Counted from the stretch's first letter, positions 48,114 to 59,419 are shown. The stretch: DNA of 64,000 nucleotides from Pseudophaeomoniella oleicola (GCA_003868215.1 QWDQ01000013.1:310001-374000), one strand, 5' to 3'. Notes: generated by a model from the letters alone, not told the origin. Numbers and translations are program-made.

Positions 48114-49755
48114 TCAGGTCACCTTGGGCTCCACGTTCACTGCAGCCGCCTCCGGAGCTGCTTGATTTCGCTTCTCGATAGCTGCGAGATGATCCTCGAC
48201 ATCATGTCTTCGGCTTTCCTCATCTATAACACCAAACAAGACGTCCATATCCTCCAACCTGATATCCTTGGTCTCTGGCATGAAGAACGAAAAGATGACG
48301 GCAACCATATTCATGGTTCCGAATATCATCCATGTCTTCCATCCAATGTTCAGAACCATGATAGGCGTAGTCTTTGAGACGCAGTAATTCATGCCCCATG
48401 TCATGAGACCGCAGAGACCCATACCCCAATCACGAAGGCGAGTGGGAAATATCTCCCCCATATAGATCCATGACACAGGACCCCATGAGCATGAATATGC
48501 AACGATGAACAAATAGACAATCGCCATCATCCCCTTACCAGCTGGAGAATGCTGGCTGCCTGGATGAGGAGGATTGGTAGACAACGTACCACCAAGAGCG
48601 AACATAAAGACACCCATGAAGAACGCTCCTACAATGAATATGTGCTTGCGTTTGAAAACTGAGATTCCTGCCAAAACGAAGAGAGCTGTGATAGCGAATT
48701 TGATCACAGTAATCATGCCAGATGCGAAGAGAGCGGCATCCTGAGCTGTGAAGCCGATCTGTCTGAAGACTGTTGGTCCATAGTAAAGGATGCTGTTGTG
48801 ACCCTGAGAAACTTGTTAGATGAATGTATATCCGTCCAGACAAAGATTAAGCTTACAGTCCACATTGCTAAGCCAGCAACACCAAGGCCCCAACCAAGAC
48901 GAATGAGGTTCTTGCCAGTGAACATCTCTTTTATGCTTCTGCCGTTGGTTGCGGCAATTTCTTCGTCGATCTGAGTCATGATCTCGGCCATCTCCACGTT
49001 GATAGCTTCGTCGAACTCGGGAAGACTTCGGAGAGTAGCCAAGGATTTACGAGCATCTTCCCACCGATCACAGCGCGCAAGCCACCTAGGAGATTCAGGT
49101 GCAAACCAGGATGCGATGGTGACGATACCAGCAAGAATGATTTGGATCGAAAGTGGAATTCTCCATTGGCGAGAAGAGGTAGCTGAGACGTGCAAAGAAC
49201 ATCCATAGGTCGTCCAGTACGCTATCATGCCGCCTGAGACGAGGAACATCTCAAAGAATGCCATCATTAGACCACGCAAGTGCTTTGGCGAACATTCGGC
49301 CACAAACACCGGAGTGGTGTTACTGATGATGCCAACGCCGAAACCTGCAATGACTCTACCACCGTAGATCATCGACAGAGATGGCGCTTGAGCAGCAGTC
49401 TGGAGGATACCACCGATGATGAAAAGGAAGCCGGCAAGCGCAAGCATGTGACGACGGCCGATTCTGTTGCCAGCGACCGATGGTAGAAGAGACCCAAAGA
49501 AAGCGCCGGCATTGAGCAAGGCTACAATATTGGACGATGAGTAGGCCGCCTTGGTCGGGCTTTTAGCCAAATTAAAATCCCGTCGGAAGCTATCGGTGGT
49601 CTCAGCAATAGCAAAACTTGGTTCAGAATGGTAACTGACCTCATCAACGACGTGACAGCGCCGGCGACACCTGTATCAAAGCCGAACAGCATGGAGCCAG
49701 TGTTGGCAATGATGGCGACGAGGAACGCCCCCTTGTTGCGTCGAATTACATCCAT
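48114..49755 (-). CDS. MFS sugar transporter (STP/quinate-permease-like)
   Basis: Exons 49755-49640, 49589-48857 and 48803-48114 (512 residues; introns of 50 and 53 nt). Sugar-porter motifs: GFDTGVAG in TM1, GNRIGRRHM in loop 2-3, VFVAECSPKHLRG after TM4, PESPRWLARCDRWEDAR, and GPVSWIYMGEIFPTRLR near TM10, then FMPETKDIRLEDMD. Splicing restores AVTSLMSFRRDF and MWTGHNSILYYGP in TM7. It should be a proton-coupled plasma membrane importer of a hexose or a small cyclic acid. It diverges from ACMSD with a 1.03 kb shared upstream region, which suggests but does not prove shared regulation with the aromatic pathway genes. Confidence 0.92.
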
Positions 49756-50782
49756 TCTGGCGACAGCGAGAGACCAAGATCTGTGAAGAGGAAGGAAGGC
49801 GACGTCTTCACTGACAAGAGTCTATCGTTGATGCGGGATTTTCAAGGTGTCCAGGGGTAGGCATGATAGTTATCATATAGTAGGTATATTACTCCCACCT
49901 TATCCGTCGTATCGATCGCGTCTTATCTTAACGAGGAATAACCCGTTGAAGCGAATCGAATGAAGAGAGCTGATGAGACTAGATGGCAATCTATCTACAG
50001 GCATTGTTGATATCCTGCTAGCCGGAAGATACTGATACTGAACTAGACAAGCGTGACTGGGTCTCTTCCAACAGTGACTAGAGTCTCTACTCGAGACTGG
50101 AGACTGGAGACCCCGGAAGAGTTGCCGTGACAGTGACTAAGCGACTCTTATCTTATCGGGTGGAACCACCGGAAGCTTGCCGCCAATGGGAACTGACGAG
50201 TGGACTTTCCCAATCTCGACCTTTTATTTCCGTGGCCAGAACAGACTTGGAAGTCTCAATGAGAATTAGATAGGAGAAAAGCTGCACGGGCAACGGTTGG
50301 TCTGCTCCGATATGCTCCTCCTGATGCTTTTTGCTGCTTGACAGCTAATCCCCTCGCGAATTTGTCACTGTCCGACCAATATGCGTGTCCTGGATGGCGC
50401 GACAGGGGCTGGGCTATGAGATCAAGCGACCACTTTTGATCGGGTTCGTCAGCAGCATCCTTGCTGGATGATGGACTTCGCAGCCTCATGGAAGTGGGCG
50501 AAAGCTGTACTATGTATGAGTACTGCCATTGTCGCGAACAAGCGCCGCTTACAACACGAGCCGGTTCGGATCCGCTTCTGATGCTTTCCTTGTCGGTGCA
50601 CACCCGCTGTCGACAAAGCGTGAGGTCCCCAACTAAGATCAACATGAGTATGGGTCTCATTGAAAGGTCAAAATGTGTAATGCGACAGTTTGTCTGTCCA
50701 GGCTTCGTTCAATCCAAGACCAGAGGCCCAACAGTTCATCGGCCTTGGATTTATTGTGACTGTTCTGCGTATTCAATCAAAC
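49756..50782. promoter_or_regulatory. Divergent promoter between MFS transporter and ACMSD
   Basis: About 1 kb shared between two divergent genes. Three CCGGAAG copies occur at 50022-50028, 50113-50119 and 50169-50175; the last two continue to TTGCCG after one or two bases. A CGG-N9-CCG arrangement lies at 50157-50171, of the type bound by Zn2Cys6 factors. TF binding is inferred. Confidence 0.5.
50157..50171. promoter_or_regulatory. Candidate Zn2Cys6 site, CGG-N9-CCG
   Basis: Inverted CGG triplets separated by nine bases, in the MFS/ACMSD divergent promoter, overlapping the third CCGGAAG copy. Such short motifs arise by chance, so this is a candidate only. Confidence 0.3.
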
Positions 50783-52180
50783 ATGTCTTGCTGTCATAAG
50801 TGTTCCCAATGTCACAGTGCCAGGCCCGAAGGTCTATCACAGGTCCGTGATGCCTCTGCACTCTACAGAATCGACATGCATACACATATCATGCCCTCGT
50901 CGTTACCCGATCTCTCCGCTTACCCTCGTAAAGACCCGAGTGACTCGTGGATGGAATTGAAGCCCAATACGACGGACCCATCCAAGGTGGACATGTACGT
51001 GGGTGGTAAGTTCTTCCGGACCGTCGAGGACAATTGCTTCGACCCCGACACGAGACTGAGAGAGATGGACGATGCGGGCGTGGACGTACAGGTTCTGAGC
51101 ACGGTACCGATCTTGTTCTTCTACGACGAACCCGCTGTGCCAGTCACGATTTTGGCACGGGCCCTAAACGATCACATCGCCGACGTCTGCCGCAAGCATC
51201 CTCAACGGTTCGTGGGGTTGGCGACCCTGCCCTTGCAGGATGTGCAGGCGAGTGTCACGGAACTGCGGCGAGCAAAGGATTTGGGCCTGAAAGGCGTGGA
51301 GATCGGAACCACCATTGGCGATATGAACTTGGATGACGAGACGCTCTATCCGTTTTGGCAGGCGTGTGAGGATCTTGATATGCCTATCTTCGTCCATCCC
51401 TTGGGTTATTCCCTATCGACGGAAAATCCCAAACGATGGACCAGGTACTGGGGGGCATGGCTTGTGGGCATGTAAGGCTTTTCCTCTCTTCGACTCCTGA
51501 TCTCCCTCTCTCCCACAGCGAGCCTAAAAATGACTCCCCTAACTCACAAACCCACACACAGGCCCAGCGAAACCGCCCTCTCGATCCTCGCCCTGACCTC
51601 CGCCGGCGTCCTCGCCAAATACCCCACCCTCCGCCTCTGCTTCGCCCACGCCGGCGGCTCCTTCCCGGCCCTCCTCGGCCGCATCCAACACGGCTACGAC
51701 TGCCGCCCAGACCTCGTCGCCGCCTCCTCCCACGGCATCACACCGACCCAACACCTTCTGTCCGGCACCAACATCTGGCTCGACGGCCTCGTGCACGACC
51801 CGGACCTGCTACAGTACCTATGCCAAAAGCTGCCTAAAGACCGCATCCTCATGGGCAGCGACTACCCCTTCCCGCTCGGCGAGGTACCCGAACCGGGCAA
51901 GATGTTAGCTTCGGACGAGCGCCTCGCGACGTTTCTGACGGGCGAGCAGCGCGCGTATATGTTGGCGGGGAGCGCGATTGCGTTTTTGAAATTGGACGGT
52001 GGGTTTGAGGAGAGGTATCAGCGCGGACTGCGGAACGCGTTCGGAAGGATCGGACTAGGACATGTACAGGATGGAGAGAAGAAAGAGGAGGAGGTGGTGG
52101 TGGAACCGGAAGTTGTGCAGTCGAAAGCGTTGCTGCAGGGTTCGACGGTCACGACACGTGTTGTATCAGCTGCGGTCTGA
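50783..52180 (+). CDS. ACMSD: 2-amino-3-carboxymuconate-6-semialdehyde decarboxylase
   Basis: Exons 50783-51471 and 51562-52180 (435 residues). An amidohydrolase-2 family enzyme closely matching animal ACMSD block by block: metal ligands His33 and His35 in DMHTHIMP, the substrate-arginine region [38 protein letters not shown], the His ligand in [10 protein letters not shown], and WLVGMPSET restored by splicing. [17 protein letters not shown] and the metal Asp in [13 protein letters not shown] follow. It decarboxylates ACMS to 2-aminomuconate semialdehyde, diverting carbon from quinolinate/NAD to degradation. The N-terminus has a cysteine pattern (CCHKCSQC) not in the animal enzyme; a start at 50876 would remove it. 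The C-terminal tail after KLD is extra. This is the anchor of the proposed catabolic cluster. Confidence 0.95.
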
Positions 52181-52579
52181 ATTCACTCTGCAATTTGTAC
52201 TGATTTGGGGGGAGGGGGGGGAGAGGAAGAAGAAGAGGAGGAGGAGGAGGAGGAGGAGGAGGAGGAGGACCAGCATGTTGATACTACACAGGCATTGTTT
52301 TCTTCTGGGTAGGTATGAATGAAATGAACCCATTGGAATGGCACACGGAACTAACCACCTAGTCTCATACATACTTCATTCAGCACCAAATAATTATTAA
52401 AAATATTAGAAACTTGGGGCGTAAGCTCCCGATCGAAAATATAGGAACATCAGAATTTCCAGGACATTTAATAAACGCAATGAAACAACTAAAGTAATTA
52501 TTTCAGCACCACCAGTAAAAGTCCCTTCTCAATCTACCTACCTACCTACCCACTCCCCCACCCCCCCCAAAAAAAATCA
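52181..52579. other. Intergenic between convergent ACMSD and regulator
   Basis: Contains a G-rich tract and a (GGA)n run at about 52234-52269, with CTACCTACC repeats near 52536-52550. No gene. Confidence 0.7.
52234..52269. repeat. (GGA)n microsatellite
   Basis: About twelve GGA/GAG triplets just after the ACMSD stop codon, in a purine-rich stretch. Confidence 0.85.
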
Positions 52580-55498
52580 TCAAATCTTCGTATAATACAA
52601 CGAAGCCGGAGGAAATTCGGGGAACCGAAACCCCGTCCCGAAATCCGGCAAGGTCGGCATAGTGCTGGAAGAAGAAGAAGAAGAATACTGTCCTCCTTGT
52701 CCTCCTGGTCCTCCTCCTGCTGCTGCTATTCCTGTTGCGGTATTATTAGCCGATGTCCCGAACAAGAAATCGGTCGAGTTCGCGAGCATGGAATCTAGTT
52801 CGCTAAAGTCCATGGTGTCGTCTTCGGCGAGGATGTTGTTGGTGGTGGCGATGATGGGGGCGGTCGGGGAAGATGAGTTGGGGGCAGTGTGGTGGTGGTG
52901 GTGGTGGTGGGATTGGTGGTTCGAGAGCCAGGAGATGGGTTCGGGGCGAGAGTGGTGGTGGTTGGGGGGGACGTGGAGGGAGCGGGGACCGGAGTTGTTG
53001 CGGGGGGTGTCGTAGCTGGAGCATTTTCGTTTCAGAGATGAGGAGGATGGTGGTGGGGGAGGCGGGGGAAGAGGTTGGTGGGCTAGGTGTGGGCGTCGGA
53101 GAGGGTCTACGGTACGTTTGGCGGTTGGTTGTAGAGAGTCGTGCGCGTCCACTCCGTGAGCAGCGCGATGGTCGTGGTGGTCGTGGGTGAAGCAGCATTG
53201 ACCTCTTCTGCCATTTTGGAGAACGGTGAGGGTGAACTCGATGTACTCTTCGACGATGCCGCGGCAGCGATCTGCACCTGGCCAGACAGGTTCAAGCAAC
53301 CGGAGGCAACGAACAGCCTCTTCGACATCTGAAAGAGCCGTCTGGACAAAACTGGTCTCTGAATTCGCTCGGATGCAATGCAGCAGTACTGTGGCGCTGA
53401 CGAAACAATGATGCCCGTGGAGCAGCGTGTAGTGAGAGGTCGGAACACAACTCAGGAAATTGCTGGTACCCCTGATACAACTGGTGGCTGCTTTGGAGCA
53501 TTGAAGCAGGGCTTGGGAATTCTCCAAGGGTGATGTTCTATGCGGGTTACTCATGTATAGCCGGTGTAGATTGAGGACTGCCGAGAAGAATGATGACAAT
53601 GCTATGTGACGATAGACCAGCATTTCTTCTGATTGTGCATCCTTGATCGTCTCGGCGACGTTCTCCACCGACCATTGACGCAGCTGATGGTTCAAAGTCA
53701 GGACTCTCGATCTTAACTCGTCGTATTTCTCGCTGTTCTGCCAGGTCTGGGCATTCTTCACAGATGCCACGGTCCGCAGGATGTTACCGATGATTTTGTG
53801 GAGATGTGCCATGGCAACGAAACCTTCCAGTGCCCAGTTTGATTTGTCGGCGCCTACATCGGGAAACTCTACGTCGCAGTCTTCGTCGTTGATTGCCAAA
53901 GGACGACCAAGAGCTCCACTAAGTTGCCGATCAAGGATGTACAGAGTCCAGAATATGCGTCTTCTTGCCTGCGCTTCGTCGTTAGGAAGTCGAAGCTTAT
54001 CTGGGGACCTCTGTATCACGACATGGTTAGTCACAATTGCGACCGCTTCCTCTTAAGGGTTCTTCGGGGATTGAGTGGGTGTGGAAGGTGCAGAGCTGGT
54101 CAAGCAAAACTCACATGAAATCCAAGATCTTGTCCCACACGTATAGCTCTTCCTACTGTGATCCATGCTTCAGCTTCACTACCGACCTGTGTGAGATACA
54201 TGCTCATCAAGGCTAACGCTATCAACACCTTGGAGCTCCTCCTGCGGCTCTTTTGGGAAGAAGATGGAGGTATATCAACGAAATGCTTGGCTGTGTTGTA
54301 GAACTGTTGGGCAGGATCGTTCCCGTAATTCGAAAGGAGGTTTTCTAACACATTTCCATGCACCTTTCTTGCTGTAGGAATGCAAATGGCTAGAAGAGCG
54401 AACACAATGGCGGCAGATCCAATGTCGAATTGATCTGGGTCTTGTAGATCCGCGTACAAAGCATGAAGCTCGTCCGCATGCACAACAGGAAAGAGATGAT
54501 AGAGACTCTTCTCCCATGTGCTGACCAAGATGTCCACCAACGCTGCCTGTGGAATTTGTAGAACGAGACTATGATGCCCAGGTGTCGGTGGATCACCGAG
54601 AATGTATGAGCTAGGCGGACTAGACAAGGTACTGTCTCTCCGCAAGTACCCTTTCTTTTCCAGACCAGTGTAGATGTGCCGCCGGAGTCCGATACACGTG
54701 TCGATGATGGCTGTCATCGAGCCAAGCCCTACATATCTGAGCTCCCCGTTTTCATCCATGTCCAGCTCACCAAAGCTATCAGCATGAATGACCCGCCTCT
54801 CTGCCTCCGTCGACATGGGTTCATCACCACCAAGGTCATGACCGCCGGCCGTATCCTCGTCATCGTTGGGGATGTTCTGTGGATTCAGTACACTTCCATT
54901 GGCATGATGTTCATGATCTTGACCTGTCAGGTCATTGGAAGAAGAACCAATGGCTTGAAGCTCATGATCGACAACGCTGTTGGAAGACACATGCTCGTTG
55001 ACTTGCTGCATAGTCATGGCATTGTTCTGATTGCTCTGAAAGCGTTCCATAAATTCTCGAAACATGGATTCCATCGAGTTCAGACGACTTTCAAGCCGTT
55101 CAATGTGGAGTAGATCGACCTTCCTGTCGCTATCGAGATAGTGACACTGCAGGTTGAAACCAATACAGGTCTGGCACGGCTCCTTGCCATTACATTTCAC
55201 CTAAGACTTAGATCAGTCATGCCATTTCATCACAAGTCATGACAATAGTCACTGAATCTGAGATACCGACCTTCTTTTTCCTACATGCCTCGCACGCTCG
55301 CCATACTCGCTGCCGTTCCTGCGGAGGATGGTCGACATTGGCACTTGAAACGGGCGTTTTCGACGGGGTTGCTGGATTCGCCGGAATTCGACGCTGAGCC
55401 GAATTTCTCCCAACCACGTTCTTCGTCAACTCCTTCTTCTCACTCGCGCCATGATTTGTAGTTGAGCCCTTCTTGGGCGATGTTGATTGGGTATTCAT
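52580..55498 (-). CDS. Zn2Cys6 transcription factor, likely cluster regulator
   Basis: Exons 55498-55271, 55200-54115 and 54010-52580 (914 residues). The zinc cluster is split by intron 1: C69-x2-C72 in CEACRKKK, then VKCNGKEPCQTC and the sixth Cys at 95. A dimerisation-type helix follows (LLHIERLESRLNSMESMF). The fungal-specific regulatory domain spans about 280-640, with the RSPDKLRLP and RRRIFWTLYILDRQLSGALGRP segments that mark it. The C-terminal 200 residues are Pro-, His-, Ser- and Gly-rich (poly-Pro, poly-His runs) and could act as an activation region. It lies between ACMSD and the bicupin dioxygenase, the usual place for a pathway-specific activator. Targets and inducer are inference. 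Confidence 0.92.
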
Positions 55499-56011
55499 TT
55501 CTATGGTTGCGTACTCAATTCAGAGTAGTTCCGGGTACTGTAACAAGTTTTTAGACTAGGAACCTGAGGTAAGTAAACTCGGTTCAACGCATCAATGGAG
55601 GACTCTACAGCATAGCCAGACCCTATAGCTAGGAGCCTGACGAAAGAGGAGATTCGTCAAATATAAGTGCGCCATGGTCTTCCAGTATAAGTAATATACT
55701 TATCTTGAAGTAGTAGGTAGTTGGTCGTTGGTAGTTGGTAGATGGCGAAGTCGGGGATGAGGGAACCCCACTGATAAGGGAAAATGTTTAGCCTCCTCGC
55801 TTCCTCCTGTTGGTTCACCACTATAGAGATCAACGAGACGCCTAGATCATTCTCGTCTGTCTTTATGCTACAGTATATCCCGCATGCTATGTCTATTTTG
55901 CCATCGAATTCTCGAGATTCCTATTAATTCAGCCTATTAATCCAGGGAGTCAAACACTATGCATACTCAAGGGACCTGCTAACTGTTCTTACGTACTTAT
56001 GGCTAATACAA
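55499..56011. other. Intergenic upstream of regulator
   Basis: Promoter of the Zn2Cys6 gene and 3' flank of the bicupin gene. TAGGTAGTTGGT-type repeats lie near 55717-55740. No gene seen. Confidence 0.6.
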
Positions 56012-57194
56012 CTATACCTTGGACCTATAGAACCCAAGGTTGACATGTAAAGGCTTGTCGCTAAATGAGAACAGATACACCGACTCCTCCGCTTCTGCAA
56101 AATGCTCAAAGCTGTGCCACGCGGGAACGACAAAGCAGTCGCCTGGACCCCAATCGAGACGAGTGCTCTCACCCTTGGGACTCTTGACCTCGGTCCAACC
56201 ACGCCCACGATGCACCTGGAAGCAGTTGGCTGGGGTTTCTTGCCTGGTTGGGCTCTGTGCGCCAGCAGCAATTCTCTCAGCGTAAGCCCCGATCACCGTA
56301 TTCACTGGCTTTCCATCAGGCAAGAGGTATTCGGAAAAGGCGTAGGAGCCGCCTGGGCCGTCGAGCTTTGCCTGCATGATAGACCATGGGAACTTCATAT
56401 CCTGGCACTGCGAATCAGGAATAGCTTTTGACTCGTGAGTGAAAGAGCCGAATTCCTCTTCGTAGTGGTCTGTGAAATCCACCGGTAGATTTTTGAAGAA
56501 AGGTATACTGAGACCTGCTCCATGTTAGATTTAGGATGCACTCTTCAGGAGGACCTCCTTACCGTCGAGCCAGATAACGTTCTTGGTCCCTTCATTGCCG
56601 TGATCATGCCAGTTCCACGAAGGCGTAATGATAAGATCTGGAAGATTCGTGGTCAGCCCACTCTTTCACCACGACGCTTGAGAAAGCTGCTCACCTCCAG
56701 GAACCATGTACATCTTCTTGCCCGAAATGGCGGTATAGCCTTGTTCCCCTTCGATAAGGAATCGAACGGCAAAGGGCGTATGTCTATGACATAGTGCTTG
56801 CTCTCCCGGTAGAATCAGTTGGTGGGCTGCGAGAAGCACATCACTGCAATCACATCAGCCACCGGCCCAGCCCGAAAGTATGCGTAGAGGGATACCTCGT
56901 GTGCGGACTCGATCTAGGCCCCGGGTTAATGAACAAGACCGCCCTTCTCTCTGACTCCTTGGGGTCGACAACCTCGGCCGCCTTCAAGAGCAGGCTCCGA
57001 GAGTCAGCATATCTCCAGACTGCTGGGATGTGCTTCGTGCGAGGTGCCGGTGAGGTTGGTGGAGCTCCAGTATTCCATAATGGTACCATCTCTGCTGCCC
57101 GAATCGTACTCTCCAAGGCCTCCTTGGGAGTTGTAGTCTTCCCCAGGGACCCAACTTGGGCGCCTGGTGAGGCAACATCTGCGGTTGGCGACAT
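56012..57194 (-). CDS. Gentisate 1,2-dioxygenase-like bicupin ring-cleavage dioxygenase
   Basis: Exons 57194-56896, 56843-56695, 56637-56563 and 56514-56012 (341 residues). The first cupin has the Fe(II) ligands His118 and His120 in ALCHRHTPFAVRFLIEG and a further His in PSWNWHDHG (159/161), as in gentisate, salicylate and 1-hydroxy-2-naphthoate 1,2-dioxygenases. The second cupin follows (NCFQVHRGRGWTEV, GDCFVVPAWHSFEHF). The conserved N-terminal part includes LWNTG and ERRAVLFINPG. These enzymes cut the ring of hydroxylated benzoates between the carboxyl- and hydroxyl-bearing carbons. The gene sits between the regulator and the aldehyde dehydrogenase, so a role in the same aromatic pathway is likely; its true substrate is unknown and could be an amino- or hydroxy-benzoate. 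Confidence 0.9.
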
Positions 57195-57517
57195 GTTTGC
57201 TTGTACAGAACGATTGCTTCTTTCGTCTCAAGAATGATATGCTACAACACGATATCAAACCTACTTAATTGGAATTGATTACATTATAGCAAGACTCGTC
57301 AGCTTCAGAGTCGATCGACTCGGTCGTTGCGCTCGGCAGATTCGGTCGGTGTTCATGACTGCACCGATGCGATATCTTTGTCGCCCGGATAGCTTCCGGG
57401 CGATCTAGATAAGGGGGAGACTGGGCGACATGGAAGCGAATTATCGCGCGAACAAGCAGGTCCTTGAGTCAATGGATCAATAATACTTCCACTGATTAGA
57501 GAAGCTGGTGCAACTAA
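57195..57517. promoter_or_regulatory. Promoter of bicupin dioxygenase
   Basis: Short spacer between the bicupin start and the ALDH stop. Its main feature is the perfect inverted repeat at 57381-57403. No coding sequence. Confidence 0.6.
57381..57403. promoter_or_regulatory. Perfect 9-bp inverted repeat, candidate operator
   Basis: Arms TCGCCCGGA and TCCGGGCGA separated by five bases (TAGCT), about 190 bp upstream of the bicupin ATG. Each arm contains a CCGG core, and the arms present CGG/CCG triplets in the paired form typical of dimeric Zn2Cys6 regulators. A transcription terminator hairpin for the ALDH gene is not expected in fungi. Function is inferred. Confidence 0.5.
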
Positions 57518-59117
57518 TCAGACTGATGGGATATGTAGAGTCCGAACGTTCGTGAAAACCTCCCGGCTGTAAGCGCCACCTTCACGTCCTGTGCCCGAAG
57601 ATTTCATACCCCCAAATGGAGTCCCTAGCTCGCGAACAAGCCAACAATTGATCCAGACCAGTCCAGCCTCAATCTGTTCGCCCACTCTCCGCATCCGTGC
57701 TCCATCTTTCGTGAGTAGTACGCTGGCTAAGCCATTGGGATTGTCGTTTGCCAATGCAATGGCGTCTTCCTCCGTCTGGAATGGAGCGATTGTGACGACT
57801 GGTCCAAATATCTCTTCCCGCATAATACGGCTACTTGTCGCAACTCCGGTCAACACTGTAGGTTCAATCCAGTAACCTCCGCTTGGCTGCGCTACTGGGA
57901 CACTACCAGTCTCGAAGACAGCCTTCTCTTCCTTCGCAAGTTCCAGATAAGATCTGACCTTGTTATAATGTTGGAGTGACACCACTGCTCCCACCTCCTC
58001 CTTGATTCTATATGATCGTGTAACGTGGGTTTTGAATCGTGATAGAAAGTCATCATAGATCCTCTGGTGAACATATATCCGGGAACCACAGAGACAGACT
58101 TCTCCTTGATTCGTGAAGGCAGCAGTAGCAGCCAGTGCCACCGCCGATTCGATGTCCACATCATCGAAGACGAGAGTTGGATTTTTGCCTCCCAGTTCTA
58201 ATGACAAATGCTTTCCGATATCTGCTGCTGTGTCCCTACGGATCTGAATACCAGTAGCCGTGCCTCCTGTGAAGGAAATACCTTTAATGATAGGACTTCG
58301 CGTCAAAGCACTGCCTGTCACTGCTCCAGTTCCGAAAATGACATTGACCACACCTGGTGGGAGCTTTGCCTCTGCAAATACTGAAGCGAGGACTGCGAGA
58401 GAGTCAGCTTCCATATAAATTCTGACTGGTAAAGAACGTTGACGCACGATAAGCCGACATGCTTGTAACTTCCGATGGTTTCGCAACTGCCGTGCATCCA
58501 AATGCAATACAAGGAGCAATCTTCCAAGTCAAAAGATATAATGGCATGTTCCAAGGCGAAATCAAGGCGAAAACGCCTGCAGGAGATCGGTGTTCATAGG
58601 TTAACGCCACACCATCAATCATTCGTGCGGTGGTCTCTTCGTGTAGAATATACGTCGCGAAGTACGAGAAGTTCGAGATCGCCCGATCTACTTCAACTCG
58701 TGCTCTCTCCAGAGTCTTCCCTTGATCAATACTCTCCCAGATAGCAAATAGTTCTCGTTTCTGCTTGATAAGAGTAGCGATAGCCTGCAAATACTGCGAC
58801 CTCTCGAAGCGAGTCGTCTTTGACCATGACTTGAAGGCAACATCGGCGGCATTGATGGCGTCCTCTACGATCTCTGGCGATGTGATGGGTAGCTTCGCAA
58901 ATTGCCTTCCTGTCGAAGGTTGGAGGACTTCGAGGAACTTGGTATCGTCTCCCGCTAAAGCGAAGCTGCTGTTGATGAAGTTACGTATCTCCAGGGGCTT
59001 CTCGTACGCCGCTCTCAGCACTTGCTCAGCTCTTGCGGGGTCGTCGAGACCGCTGGCTGACAACGAAGCCGTAGCCATCTCATCGGTCCAGTCTTGATCG
59101 CTCGTATAGTCTCCCAT
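57518..59117 (-). CDS. Aldehyde dehydrogenase, 2-aminomuconate semialdehyde dehydrogenase-like
   Basis: Exons 59117-58448 and 58392-57518 (514 residues; 55-nt intron). An NAD-dependent ALDH with Asn190 in SPWNMPL, Glu289 in LSLELGGKNP and nucleophile Cys323 in NQGEVCLCGSR. The sequence around the nucleophile (NQGEVCLCGSRIYV) and the C-terminus (CWLVRELGTPFGGMKSSGTGREGG) closely follow ALDH8A1 and bacterial 2-aminomuconate semialdehyde dehydrogenases; the Arg in VRELGTPFGG matches a substrate-carboxylate binder of those enzymes. It should oxidise 2-aminomuconate semialdehyde, the product of ACMSD, to 2-aminomuconate. The frame opens seven codons earlier at a TTG; the first ATG is 59117. It is divergent from the hydrolase gene with 302 bp between starts. 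Confidence 0.9.
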
Positions 59118-59419
59118 CACAGCAATATTCAATGTCAAGATCTTTTGGTTTTTTTCACTCAGTTTCTGTCAGGCATTTAACACCACCGCCTTAACCCGAT
59201 CGTAACGGCCATATAGCTTGCTCGAAATAGTGGTACGGGGTGGCTACCGACACCTCTATCAGTTCACGGGTAATGATCCGGCAATGCTCCAGCAACAGAT
59301 TGGGCAAGGGTAAACGACTTTAGGCAATCGTTCATAAGAGACACGAGTAGGAGCACTTCAATTTTAGGTAATGTTTTTGAGGCGTATGCACGGAGTCGAG
59401 TCAGAGCAAACATTGCGTT
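59118..59419. promoter_or_regulatory. Bidirectional promoter, ALDH and hydrolase
   Basis: Compact 302-bp region between divergent starts. Isolated CGG/CCG triplets are present (for example in GATCCGGCAA near 59276) but no clear inverted repeat. Shared control of the two genes is plausible from spacing. Confidence 0.5.

Noticed and set aside
52662-53198. Frames on both strands through the 3' part of the cluster regulator (Trp/Gly-rich and Pro/Arg-rich)
   Set aside because: Shadow translations of GTGGTG and CCTCCT runs that encode His and Pro stretches in the regulator.
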